The notes: generated by a model not told the origin, from the letters alone. Shown: positions 57,206 through 64,000, numbered from the stretch's first letter. The stretch: 64,000 nt of DNA from Parvularculaceae bacterium (GCA_021776475.1 JAJFFV010000005.1:806001-870000); one strand, 5' to 3'. A program made the numbers and translations.

Positions 57206-57775
57206 CTAGCGCCCAGCGGAGCGCGTTTCTCGTTTTGGGTCCCCAACATAAAGGACATGGCTGACAACCCGCTGTACACCCCTGATGTTGCGGGCATGGT
57301 CTGTTACCCGGATCAGCTCGTTTGGCCCTTGCGCGATGCCCATAATGTAGACAACCCCGCCTGAAACGGCGATCTGGTAGTTGGCGCGATAAACACCGTT
57401 GTCTGCGAGCAAGGCGAAGCCAAGCTTCTCATCAATCAGGACGTCGGATGAAGTTTGATTGAACGTTGTGCGCTGACCGACAACGATTTCGTTCAGCACC
57501 TCTTCAACATTGGCCGAATTCGAGGCCAGTTGCTGCAGGTGTTGCTTGCCCGCTTCGGTCGACATCGTCCCGGTCAATAAGACCCGGCCCTCGTACACGG
57601 TCAGGTCCACATCACCGTAGTTGTAGAAGCCGTCACCAAACAGCCGCGCCTTCAGATTAATGCCGGCAGATACATCATCAACACCGCCGCCAAATGTCCG
57701 ATTGGTGACACAGGCAGATGTCGCAAGACTAAAAGCGCCCACGACAAGTAGGATTTTCACGAGCGGATGGGGCAT
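57206..57775 (-). CDS. BON domain lipoprotein
   Basis: The 189-residue protein has a lipoprotein signal with lipobox TSAC near residues 19-22, then two BON-type domains (about 45-110 and 115-180) with VDLTVYEGRVLLTGTM and YQIAVSGGVVYIMGIA. BON proteins bind phospholipid and help keep the outer membrane intact (DolP/OsmY type). It is encoded between rsmI and gshB as in many alphaproteobacteria. The C-terminus ends in a basic segment. Confidence 0.9.
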   Translation of the reverse strand: MPHPLVKILLVVGAFSLATSACVTNRTFGGGVDDVSAGINLKARLFGDGFYNYGDVDLTVYEGRVLLTGTMSTEAGKQHLQQLASNSANVEEVLNEIVVGQRTTFNQTSSDVLIDEKLGFALLADNGVYRANYQIAVSGGVVYIMGIAQGPNELIRVTDHARNIRGVQRVVSHVLYVGDPKRETRSAGR

Positions 57776-57869
57776 ACGGGTATCTCCATGGATTACCCAA
57801 CATCCATACGCTGTTCATTTTGACAGAAAAGGGGCGATGCGAATTAAGTTTGGGTGAGGTTGCCCTCGG

Positions 57870-58111
57870 TCAGACCGTCGCCGCCGCGTCAGGCGTTTTT
57901 GTGATAACGCCAAGAGCGCCAGAAACCGTCACAATATCGAAGCGGCACAGGGGTTTAGGCTAAGGTGCTTTTTTTGTGGTACAATAATGCCGGCCTGTTC
58001 ACCGCGCTGCCGGTTTTGATCCGTGACAGCTTTAACTCGTTGCGCAGAATTATTACCAGGCGAGCAGAAACCCTTACTTTCACGCCGCTTCGCGGCGGTA
58101 GGGCCGGCCAT
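57870..58111 (-). pseudogene. Decayed yraN (UPF0102 nuclease-like) gene
   Basis: YraN normally lies just after rsmI. Here the minus-strand frame from ATG 58111 gives AKRRESKGF, like the usual arginine-rich start, then jumps to KAVTDQNRQRGEQAG, like the AxSPRQ-type helix in the C-terminal half. The matching end LCRFDIVTV (YraN typically has RFDVVxV) lies in another reading frame that stops at 57870, so a frameshift around 57950-57960 is needed. The central catalytic stretch (GEIDLI...FVEVK) is absent. I infer an internal deletion plus a frameshift. Confidence 0.6.
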
Positions 58112-58129
58112 ACTTCCTTATCGACAAGG

Positions 58130-58969
58130 TTATTCCGGCCGCTGCTTGAGCCTAAGTGCGAGGTTGTAGAGTTTTTTGCGAGGCGCGCCGGTTTGTTCGG
58201 ACGCGATGCTAGCGGCATCTTTCAGGCTATTATCCGCAAGCAATTTGCTGAGCAGGTCGGCCAGATAAGCGTCGCTCGCGGGCTCTTCTATCGGCGGGTG
58301 GACGATCACCACAATCTCACCTTTCGGGGCCCCATGGTCCTCGTAATGATCAGCGAGGCTGGCGAGACTTGCCTCCCGGACCTCTTCATGAAGCTTCGTC
58401 AGCTCGCGCGCAACGGCGCCCAGACGATCACCGAGAACCCTTGCCATGTCACGCAAACTCGCGGCGAGCCTTGGGCCGGTTTCATAAAACAACAGCGTCG
58501 CTTGAATACCGGCAAGCCCAGCCAATGCCGCCTGCCGGGCCGCTGATTTGGGTGGCAGGAAGCCGGCAAATAAGAAACGGTCCGTCGGCGCCCCGGCGAT
58601 CGCCAGAGCAGCGGTCAGCGCGGACGCGCCGGGCACTGTGAATACTGGCAACCCAGCGTCGCGGACGGCTCGCACGAGTTTATATCCGGGATCCGAGATT
58701 AAAGGTGTTCCCGCATCCGAAATGAGCACGATACGCTCTCCGTTTTGCAGTCTTTCTAATATGTAAGGACGCATCCCAGCGCCGTTGTGGTCATGATATG
58801 CCCTAAGCCGTGTCGAGATTTCATACGCCTGACAAAGTCGCGCCGTGATCCGTGTATCTTCGCAAAGAATGAGATTGGCGTTCTGCATCACCTCGATCGC
58901 CCGTAGCGTGATGTCTTTCATATTGCCGATCGGGGTCGCCGTCACATAAAGGCCAGGATTGAATGCCAT
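58130..58969 (-). CDS. rsmI: 16S rRNA (cytidine-1402-2'-O)-methyltransferase
   Basis: RsmI 2'-O-methylates C1402 of 16S rRNA. The tetrapyrrole-methylase fold is shown by GLYVTATPIGNMKDITLRA near the N-terminus, LILCEDTR, HDHNGAGM, ISDAGTPLISDPGY near 79-92 and FYETGPRL. I chose ATG 58969 (279 residues) over 59005, which lacks similarity. It is first in the leftward rsmI-(yraN)-BON-gshB group and is divergent from the LppC gene. Confidence 0.95.
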   Translation of the reverse strand: MAFNPGLYVTATPIGNMKDITLRAIEVMQNANLILCEDTRITARLCQAYEISTRLRAYHDHNGAGMRPYILERLQNGERIVLISDAGTPLISDPGYKLVRAVRDAGLPVFTVPGASALTAALAIAGAPTDRFLFAGFLPPKSAARQAALAGLAGIQATLLFYETGPRLAASLRDMARVLGDRLGAVARELTKLHEEVREASLASLADHYEDHGAPKGEIVVIVHPPIEEPASDAYLADLLSKLLADNSLKDAASIASEQTGAPRKKLYNLALRLKQRPE

Positions 58970-59163
58970 GCCGCCAGAGATGACTGGCACCGGTCGTCGG
59001 GTCAAGGCCGGGACAAGGAGAGCACTGGTGCCGTAACTTCACATGAGGCAGTAAACCACTTGCGCTTTAATGCCACCAAGGTAGGTTCACCGACAGGGTT
59101 TCGACGTTGGGGGCCTCGAATTCAACGTTCGGTCAAGCACTGTACATAGCAGGGATTATCAGC

Positions 59164-60555
59164 ATGAAGCTTTGTTTCGATGGGGAAATGATCAAGAAAC
59201 TCGCGGTGGTTTTGCTGGCCGGGAGCCTGCTTGCATCGTGTGAAACTGGTGGCCAGCGCGGCCCTGTTATCAGCCGGCCTTTGCCGGATGGCCGCCCGCC
59301 CGCCCCGACCGAACCGGCGCCAGAAGTTTATGACGAGCGGGAGTTCGTGACCACAGAAGCTCTCGATGGCAAAGAACCGATCCGGGTCGCGTTGCTACTG
59401 CCGTTTACCTCAACCTCGGAGAACGTGGAAAAAGTTGCCGAAGCGATGTCGAATGCGGCCGAACTTGCTGTCTTCGAGAGCGGCAATGAGCGCTTCTTAT
59501 TGATTTCCAAAGATACACAAGGCACTCCGGAAGGGGCGACTGCCGCCGCGCGGGAAGCGTTACGGGAAGGTGCCGAGATTGTTCTCGGCCCGCTTTTCTC
59601 CAATTCAGTTATCGCAGCTTCCCAAGTGACCCGCGCTGCTGGCGTACCGATGATCGCGTTTTCCTCCAACATGAACATCGCCGGTAACGGCGTTTATCTT
59701 CTCAGTTTCCCACCGGAAATGGAAATCGCCCGGGTCACCGACTATGCGGTGAAAAATGGCTATACAAGATTCGGCCTGTTGACCCCGCAATCGGAGTATG
59801 GCGATCGCGTCTCAAGCTCCTTTAGTGAGGAGACGTTCGTGCGCGGCGGTGTGGTTGTACATGAAGAACGTTATGAACAATCACCTGACGCGATGATGCA
59901 GCCAGCGAAACGTCTTTCGGGGTATGCAGCCAAATGTTCAACGCTGGACAATCCTGTCTCTAATCCAAGCCCGTTTGGCGATGGCAGAGAACGACCGGAT
60001 ACCTATATTGACCCGCAACTAGGTGCGCAACCAATGGGTGGTTTTCAGGCCGTTTTGATGCCGGAACAAGGCACATTGTTAAGGGCTCTTGCACCGTTGC
60101 TGCCGTATTATGACGTGAACGTCAAATGTATCAAACTGCTTGGCGTCAGTGCCTGGAACAATCCACGCCTAACCCGGGAGCCGGCCCTTTCAGGTGGCTG
60201 GTTCGCGGCGCCAGACCCTGCCCTGTCTGAGAATTTCAAACAGCGCTATAAAAGCGTCTACGGTGAAACACCGCCCCGGCTTGCCTCTCTTGCTTATGAT
60301 GCGGCGTTGTTAACGGCGCGCCTTGGCCTAAATCAAAAGGGCGCCCGGTTCCTTTCAGGCAACATCGCCGATCCAAACGGTTTTCTCGGTGCTGACGGAT
60401 TGTTTCGGTTAAGTGCAGAAGGTAGTGTCGAGCGTGGACTGGCCATACTCGAAATACGTCCGTCCGGCATCAAGGTGATTGACCCGGCGCCACGCAATTT
60501 CATTATGGAGTTTGAAGCGGACGATCCCTACAGCGAAACCGGCCTCAGCTACTAG
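59164..60555 (+). CDS. LppC/LpoA-like lipoprotein
   Basis: The 463-residue protein starts with a lipoprotein signal (lipobox LLASC near residues 22-26) and then a proline-rich linker. The rest, from about residue 70, is a periplasmic-binding (type I) fold with IRVALLLPFTSTSENV, GPLFSNSVIAAS, and PMIAFSSNMN. The LpoA/LppC family activates penicillin-binding protein 1A in E. coli; alphaproteobacterial homologues next to rsmI are named penicillin-binding protein activators by similarity. ATG 59164 has AGGGA before it; 59188 is an alternative. Confidence 0.88.
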   Translation: MKLCFDGEMIKKLAVVLLAGSLLASCETGGQRGPVISRPLPDGRPPAPTEPAPEVYDEREFVTTEALDGKEPIRVALLLPFTSTSENVEKVAEAMSNAAELAVFESGNERFLLISKDTQGTPEGATAAAREALREGAEIVLGPLFSNSVIAASQVTRAAGVPMIAFSSNMNIAGNGVYLLSFPPEMEIARVTDYAVKNGYTRFGLLTPQSEYGDRVSSSFSEETFVRGGVVVHEERYEQSPDAMMQPAKRLSGYAAKCSTLDNPVSNPSPFGDGRERPDTYIDPQLGAQPMGGFQAVLMPEQGTLLRALAPLLPYYDVNVKCIKLLGVSAWNNPRLTREPALSGGWFAAPDPALSENFKQRYKSVYGETPPRLASLAYDAALLTARLGLNQKGARFLSGNIADPNGFLGADGLFRLSAEGSVERGLAILEIRPSGIKVIDPAPRNFIMEFEADDPYSETGLSY

Positions 60556-61678
60556 CCAGCAATTCCAGCACGACACGGTTGAGCACACGCCTGCCGGCAG
60601 CGGTGAGCCTTAGGATGTCGTCGCTTACTTCAATCAGCGCCATTTCGCCGAGGTATTGCACTTGCTTGGCCGGCAATCGGAGACCGGCAAGCTGTTCATA
60701 AGCTTGAAGATTAATCCCTTCCGTCAACCGCAGACCTGTCAACAGATATTCAGCCCCCTGCTCGGCTCGGCTTAACGGCTCGAGGGTGAATTTGTCCCGT
60801 TGGCCAAGGGCAAGATAGTCGCCTACGGCCTTCCTGGTCTCAACAGCGTACCTCGTCCCGTCGAGAAGTAGCCGGCCATGCGCACCAGGCCCGACGCCGG
60901 CATACTCCTGATAGTGCCAATAGATAAGATTATGCCGAGATTCCTGTCCTGGCGTGGCGTGGTTGGATATCTCATACGCCGGCAAGCCAGCATCAGCACA
61001 GAGTCCCTGTGTCAGGTCATAAAAATCTGCCTGCAGAGGATCTTCCGGTAGCGCCCAGGCCTTCCGCGCGACGGCTTTTTGAAAAGCAGTCTCCGGTTCC
61101 ACCGTCAATTGATAGACTGAGAGGTGCTCGATGCCCGTGGCAAGAGCTTCGGTAAGCTCTGCTTGCCATTGGGCCAGGCTTTGATCTGGTCGTGCATAAA
61201 TGAGATCAAGCGTCGTCCGGTCAAACAGGCGCAATGACAGATCAAGCGCCCGCCGAGCCTCAGCTGCCGAGTGATTCCGGCCGAGAAACCGAAGTGCCTG
61301 ATCACGTAGCGATTGAATGCCAAGCGACAACCGGTTGATGCCCGCTGTCTTGAACGCGGCAAAACGCGCCTGTTCTGCGTCAGTGGGATTTGCCTCGAGA
61401 GTGATCTCGGCGTCGGGGGCAAGACCCCAAAGAGCCGTGCACTGATCGATCAACGCTCCTGCCAGCGACGGGGGCATAAGCGAAGGCGTGCCACCACCAA
61501 AATAGATACTTGTGAGTTTTCGCCCGGCAGTCTTTGCCGCGAGCCAGTCAAGATCGCGCGCAAGAACAAAGGCCCAGGCGGCGGTATCCACATCCCGATT
61601 TCGAACCACATTGAAATCGCAATACGGACAAATCCGTGTGCAATATGGCCAGTGAAAATAAAGGCCGAAAGCGGTCAC
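60545..61678 (-). CDS. hemW: Radical SAM haem chaperone HemW
   Basis: The 377-residue protein has the radical SAM cluster CTRICPYCDFN (CX3CX2C) near residues 13-23, FGGGTPSLMP near 61-70, and LGIQSLRDQALRFLGR. HemW is related to oxygen-independent coproporphyrinogen oxidase but acts as a haem chaperone in the characterised cases. Its start overlaps the rdgB stop by four bases, so the two are translationally coupled. The end overlaps the LppC gene by 11 bases in convergent orientation. Confidence 0.95.
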   Translation of the reverse strand: MTAFGLYFHWPYCTRICPYCDFNVVRNRDVDTAAWAFVLARDLDWLAAKTAGRKLTSIYFGGGTPSLMPPSLAGALIDQCTALWGLAPDAEITLEANPTDAEQARFAAFKTAGINRLSLGIQSLRDQALRFLGRNHSAAEARRALDLSLRLFDRTTLDLIYARPDQSLAQWQAELTEALATGIEHLSVYQLTVEPETAFQKAVARKAWALPEDPLQADFYDLTQGLCADAGLPAYEISNHATPGQESRHNLIYWHYQEYAGVGPGAHGRLLLDGTRYAVETRKAVGDYLALGQRDKFTLEPLSRAEQGAEYLLTGLRLTEGINLQAYEQLAGLRLPAKQVQYLGEMALIEVSDDILRLTAAGRRVLNRVVLELLASS

Positions 61679-62286
61679 GAAAAGCAGGCCGCGATCATTG
61701 CCGCAACGGCCCGTGCCCGGTGGGAGAGGTTTTTTTTCTCCTCTAATGCAATCTCACCGAAAGTTCGAGTGCTGCCGAGCGGCATAAACATCGGGTCATA
61801 GCCGAAGCCGCCATCGCCGCGCGGCGGCCAAAGCAGGCGCCCTTTGCATTCTCCGCGGGTCTGCTCAATGTGCCCATCCGGCCAGGCAAGGCTGAGGACG
61901 CAAACAAACGCCGCAGATCTGTCTGTGTTCCCGGCCTCCTGCAAACCGTGCTCGACCCGGCGCATTGCGGCAGCAAAGTCCTTTTCTGGCCCGGCCCATC
62001 TGGCCGAGTAAATCCCTGGATTACCGCCGAGCGCCATGACGGAGAGACCTGAATCATCTGCCATCGCCGGCAGGTTGCTTGCTGTCGCCGCTGCAATTGC
62101 CTTCAAAGCCGAATTTGCCTCAAACGTTTCACCAGTTTCCTCAGGTTCGGGCAAATCGAGCTCTCGGGCGGACAATATTTCGATGCCTAAAGGGGCAAAT
62201 AGGCCCGAAAATTCGACCAGTTTGCCTTCATTGTGGCTCGCGAGGGCCATTTTTTTACCAGAAAATTTTCTAGTTATTTCAGCCAC
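61675..62286 (-). CDS. rdgB: Non-canonical purine NTP pyrophosphatase
   Basis: RdgB hydrolyses dITP and XTP, preventing mutagenic incorporation. The 203-residue protein shows MALASHNEGKLVEFSGLF near residues 13-30, FEANSALKAIAAA, and DDSGLSVMALGG. The start is GTG 62286; the shorter ATG 62250 start would cut the family's first strand. It is coupled to hemW. The region immediately upstream is the operator cluster of the small-membrane-protein locus, so promoters may be shared. Confidence 0.95.
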   Translation of the reverse strand: MAEITRKFSGKKMALASHNEGKLVEFSGLFAPLGIEILSARELDLPEPEETGETFEANSALKAIAAATASNLPAMADDSGLSVMALGGNPGIYSARWAGPEKDFAAAMRRVEHGLQEAGNTDRSAAFVCVLSLAWPDGHIEQTRGECKGRLLWPPRGDGGFGYDPMFMPLGSTRTFGEIALEEKKNLSHRARAVAAMIAACFS

Positions 62287-62299
62287 TTACAGACCACCA

Positions 62300-62382
62300 T
62301 GCCGAAAAACGACAAAAATATATCGTTTTTCAATAAAAACTTCTTGCATTGTTTTTCGATATGGTTATATTGAAAAACAATA
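62300..62382. promoter_or_regulatory. Cluster of four 15-bp near-palindromic operator-like sites
   Basis: Four related elements with 5-bp arms around A5 or T5: TGCCG-A5-CGACA (62300-62314), TATCG-T5-CAATA (62321-62335), CATTG-T5-CGATA (62347-62361) and TATTG-A5-CAATA (62368-62382). The last is a perfect inverted repeat, the first is the weakest. Centres are 21, 26 and 21 bp apart, close to two helix turns for the outer pairs. The third overlaps the -35 and the fourth the -10 of the promoter described separately. The most likely binder is the HTH regulator at 63817, which is inference. Confidence 0.6.
62344..62371 (+). promoter_or_regulatory. Candidate promoter of the small-membrane-protein array
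   Basis: TTGCAT (62344-62349) and TATATT (62366-62371) are separated by 16 bases and give a plausible sigma-70-type promoter reading into the array, 129 bases before the first start codon. Operator-like palindromes cover both boxes, as expected for a repressed or self-controlled promoter. Confidence 0.5.
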
Positions 62383-62423
62383 AGGCGGTATCAAAAAAAC
62401 GAGAAACGCCGACCCAATAAAAA

Positions 62424-62452
62424 GGGCGGAAAGACAAAAAGCCAAACCGCCC
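62424..62452 (+). repeat. Hairpin upstream of array copy 1
   Basis: GGGCGG (62424-62429) pairs with CCGCCC (62447-62452) with a 17-base loop. It shares the GGGCGG/CCGCCC core with the three downstream hairpins, so it may be a shortened relative and would form in the leader of the array transcript. Confidence 0.5.
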
Positions 62453-62499
62453 GAAAAGTTAAATAGATTGTTTGAAAAACCAAAACTTGGAGAAGTCAC

Positions 62500-62631
62500 A
62501 TGATTAACAAACGCACCCCTAGGATCGCTTCTGTCGGCAATTTTGTCAACATATTAGCTTCGCTGACCGTCGTATTTCTGATTTCCGTCGGCTATTTCAG
62601 CGCGATTTCTGACCTGCCCGTTAGTATTTAA
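62500..62631 (+). CDS. 43-residue single-span membrane protein, array copy 1
   Basis: The protein has a basic N-terminus (MINKRTPR), one membrane span (about residues 14-33) and a C-terminal tail SAISDLPVSI. GGAG lies 7 bases before ATG 62500. It has the same length and the same ending (AISDLPV) as copies 2 and 3 but differs across most of the span, so it is an older paralogue. The N-terminal positive charges favour a cytoplasmic N-terminus. It is too short for usual gene calling. Family unknown; a small membrane regulator, subunit or toxin-like peptide are all possible. Confidence 0.7.
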   Translation: MINKRTPRIASVGNFVNILASLTVVFLISVGYFSAISDLPVSI

Positions 62632-62644
62632 CGAGTGGGAAGAA

Positions 62645-62692
62645 CAGGGCGGCATCAACTTAAACCCAACGCCCTAACGCGATGCCGCCCTG
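62645..62692 (+). repeat. 12-bp stem hairpin after array copy 1
   Basis: CAGGGCGGCATC (62645-62656) pairs perfectly with GATGCCGCCCTG (62681-62692), with a 24-base loop. It is followed by a short AT-rich run but no strong T-tract, so it may stabilise or process RNA rather than end transcription. It recurs almost unchanged after copies 2 and 3. Confidence 0.7.
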
Positions 62693-62780
62693 AATTCTTT
62701 AACCCTGTTGCCCGGATAGACAGCCCAACACTGTAAGGCCGGATCAACAAAAAGCATCGATTGAATCGGGAGAGATCCAA

Positions 62781-62912
62781 ATGACGAAGAAAAATGTAAC
62801 TCAAAATGCTTCTACCGGCAATGTTCTGAACGCCGTCGCAACCGTGCTCATCGTAGCACTGATTTTTGCCGGCTATGTCGGCGCGATTTCTGACCTGCCT
62901 GTTATTGTTTGA
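62781..62912 (+). CDS. 43-residue single-span membrane protein, array copy 2
   Basis: It encodes a polar N-terminus (MTKKNVTQNASTG), a membrane span of about 20 residues from LNAVATVLIV to the GYVGAIS turn, and the tail DLPVIV. GGGAGAG precedes the ATG by 8 bases. It is 39/43 identical to copy 3; the differences are at residues 3, 4, 14 and 15, all in the N-terminal part. The repeat unit is about 281 bases. Strong ribosome binding sites and a conserved coding frame support translation. Family not recognised. Confidence 0.78.
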   Translation: MTKKNVTQNASTGNVLNAVATVLIVALIFAGYVGAISDLPVIV

Positions 62913-62926
62913 CCGGCAGGACGAAG

Positions 62927-62974
62927 CAGGGCGGCATCAACTTAAACCCAACGCCCTAACGCGATGCCGCCCTG
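62927..62974 (+). repeat. 12-bp stem hairpin after array copy 2
   Basis: CAGGGCGGCATC (62927-62938) and GATGCCGCCCTG (62963-62974) are the second copy of the same hairpin, with an identical loop. The flanking leader up to the next start codon (about 90 bases) is also almost identical to that after copy 1. Confidence 0.7.
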
Positions 62975-63061
62975 AATTCTTTAACCCTGTTGCCCGGATC
63001 GACAGCCCAACACTGTAAGGCCGGATCAACAAAAGCATCGATTGACTCGGGAGAGATCCAA

Positions 63062-63193
63062 ATGACGACGAGAAATGTAACCCAAAATGCTTCTACCGGC
63101 GATATTCTGAACGCCGTAGCGACCGTGCTCATCGTAGCACTGATTTTTGCCGGCTATGTCGGCGCGATTTCTGACCTGCCTGTTATTGTTTGA
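63062..63193 (+). CDS. 43-residue single-span membrane protein, array copy 3
   Basis: This is nearly identical to copy 2 (39/43), with T, R, D and I at residues 3, 4, 14 and 15. The same GGGAGAG ribosome binding site is 8 bases before ATG 63062. The in-frame codon at 62990 would extend it over the repeated leader and is not supported because copy 2 has no equivalent frame. It is the last of the array. A hairpin with a T-run follows before the DUF2975 gene. Confidence 0.78.
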   Translation: MTTRNVTQNASTGDILNAVATVLIVALIFAGYVGAISDLPVIV

Positions 63194-63208
63194 CAGGCAG
63201 GACAAAGT

Positions 63209-63267
63209 AGGGCGGCATCCATCCTTAAACCTAACGCCCTAACGCGATGCCGCCCTCACTTTTTTTG
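63209..63267 (+). terminator. Hairpin with T-run after array copy 3
   Basis: AGGGCGGCATC (63209-63219) pairs with GATGCCGCCCT (63246-63256), followed by CAC and seven T. It is the third copy of the array hairpin but here with a U-tract, so it should act as an intrinsic terminator or attenuator just 12 bases before the DUF2975 start. That would make the small proteins more abundant than the downstream genes. Confidence 0.7.
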
Positions 63268-63279
63268 AAGGGGAACTGG

Positions 63280-63813
63280 ATGACGAGTAAGAACAGGCTG
63301 GCTGGTTTCATGTCAGTGATTTTGAGGATCATTTACATCATCTCGCTCGTCGCGATGGTCATCCTCGGAATTGCATCAGTCGTCATGTTTTTTGCGGTTC
63401 CGGTCGAAGGCATCCTGGATCGCATCAACGTTGACGTTGATCTTCATCATGATTTCGTCATGTCCGATTTTGTCGACGTGGCCAAAGCCTTCATCACAGC
63501 GGTGATGTTCGTTGTTGTCTCGCGATGTCTGATGGTTGTGACCCAGACAATTTCTGATGGAACACCATTTGAATATGATAATGCAGACCGGTTTGGCATC
63601 ATCGCGCGCGTTGTCGTTTATGCGGAGCTCGCGAAAGTAGCGATTGTTCCTTTTTCGGCAATCGTCGGGGGACTAATGGGGGTTGAATATGGGGAGGGCG
63701 GAGAGATTTCGCTCAACCTGACCAATTTCTTGGGCGCCGGGATCGCACTTGTTCTGGCAGAAGTGTTCCGTGAAGGAGCGCGGCTGCAAGAGGAACAGGA
63801 TTTGACGGTTTAG
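63280..63813 (+). CDS. DUF2975 family membrane protein
   Basis: The 177-residue protein has four hydrophobic segments (about 10-35, 55-90, 108-130 and 140-165) and the DUF2975 hallmark GTPFEYDNADRFGIIARVVVYAEL near its middle. In Bacilli and others this family is encoded with a small YozG-type regulator, as here. Function is unproven; a membrane sensor controlling the regulator is plausible. ATG 63280 follows AGGGGA. The next gene starts four bases after the stop. Confidence 0.87.
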   Translation: MTSKNRLAGFMSVILRIIYIISLVAMVILGIASVVMFFAVPVEGILDRINVDVDLHHDFVMSDFVDVAKAFITAVMFVVVSRCLMVVTQTISDGTPFEYDNADRFGIIARVVVYAELAKVAIVPFSAIVGGLMGVEYGEGGEISLNLTNFLGAGIALVLAEVFREGARLQEEQDLTV

Positions 63814-63816
63814 TAG

Positions 63817-64000
63817 ATGGCAATAAATGTAAAACTTGATCGGATTTTGCTTGAACGCGGCATGTCGCTGACTGAATTGTCAGAGAAAGTCGGCGTCACG
63901 ATTGCTAACCTGTCTATCCTGAAAACTGGCAAAGCCAAGGCAATCCGGTTTTCAACGCTGGAAGCGATTTGCCGCGAACTTGATTGCCAGCCCGGCGATA
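63817..64000 (+). CDS. YozG-type HTH transcriptional regulator (3' end beyond window)
   Basis: 61 residues are visible: ILLERGMSLTELSEKVGV then TIANLSILKTGKAKAIRF and LEAICRELDCQPGD, a compact Cro/C1-type helix-turn-helix as in YozG. Family members are about 65-75 residues, so little is missing. It sits four bases after DUF2975, the standard pairing, and is the likely binder of the operator-like cluster at 62300-62382. Cut by the window end. Confidence 0.87.
   Translation, partial: MAINVKLDRILLERGMSLTELSEKVGVTIANLSILKTGKAKAIRFSTLEAICRELDCQPGD

Noticed and set aside
62470-62484. Fifth operator-like GTTTG-A5-CCAAA
   Set aside because: Only the central G-A5-C and scattered flank bases match, and it is about 100 bases from the phased group; kept as a possible degenerate site only.
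62990-63193. 67-codon version of the third small protein
   Set aside because: The extension covers the repeated non-coding leader; the equivalent leader before copy 2 is not open in the same frame, and a strong ribosome binding site precedes ATG 63062.
1-64000. Mobile elements, prophage or CRISPR
   Set aside because: I saw no transposase, integrase, phage structural gene or regularly spaced repeat array; gene order is that of a conserved chromosome core.

Overview
The window is a gene-dense chromosomal segment of an alphaproteobacterium. I cannot name the genus. The evidence is gene content and order. hemE, a short non-coding gap, the PPDK regulator, maf, aroE/coaE, dnaQ, secB, fxsA, a Tim44-like gene and mltA run rightward. 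rho, mnmE, mnmG, rsmG, parA and parB run leftward. A bacterial mitofilin sits between hemD and hemY. All this matches the replication-origin neighbourhood known from Caulobacter and Rickettsia. I see no insertion sequence, prophage, CRISPR array, rRNA or tRNA.

Layout. 1-15 kb: a partial membrane protein, a glutamine cyclotransferase-like lipoprotein, the leftward hemC-hemD-mitofilin-hemY group, the rightward tsaD-gpsA pair, small membrane proteins, an ArsC-like protein, an OmpR-type regulator, an L,D-transpeptidase, yggS and a ThiE-like protein on abutting start codons, and a porin. 14.5-21 kb: DUF3576 lipoprotein, leuS, lptE, holA and a MATE transporter, all rightward. 21-32.6 kb: mostly leftward, with an aminotransferase, parB, parA, rsmG, mnmG, mnmE, a DUF6489 gene, rho, hemJ and hemE. 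Three identical 16-bp parS sites lie at 24.74, 25.28 and 26.74 kb. The 373-bp gap at 32.6-32.97 kb is the probable oriC, 6-8 kb from the parS sites, and the flanking genes diverge from it. 33-40.3 kb: the rightward origin-flank genes, including a genuine AroE-CoaE fusion. 40.3-43.7 kb: leftward hslV, hslU and a prephenate-dehydratase-like protein with a C-terminal membrane anchor.

43.9-62.3 kb: a CYTH-CHAD protein, a PfkB sugar/nucleoside kinase, an AmpG-like permease, a soluble hybrid histidine kinase, a lipase-like hydrolase, a sulfotransferase, DUF817, a nitrilase, an Asp/Glu racemase-like protein, then gshB, a BON lipoprotein, a decayed yraN, rsmI, an LppC/LpoA-like lipoprotein, hemW and rdgB.

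The least ordinary part is 62.29-64.0 kb. Three tandem copies of a 43-residue single-span membrane protein, each missed by size-limited gene calling, alternate with strong GC hairpins. They are followed by a DUF2975 membrane protein and a YozG-type HTH regulator that runs off the window. Upstream lie four 15-bp near-palindromes spaced 21, 26 and 21 bp, two of them overlapping a plausible promoter. I read this as one self-regulated membrane-protein locus of unknown function. It is my best candidate for an undescribed system.
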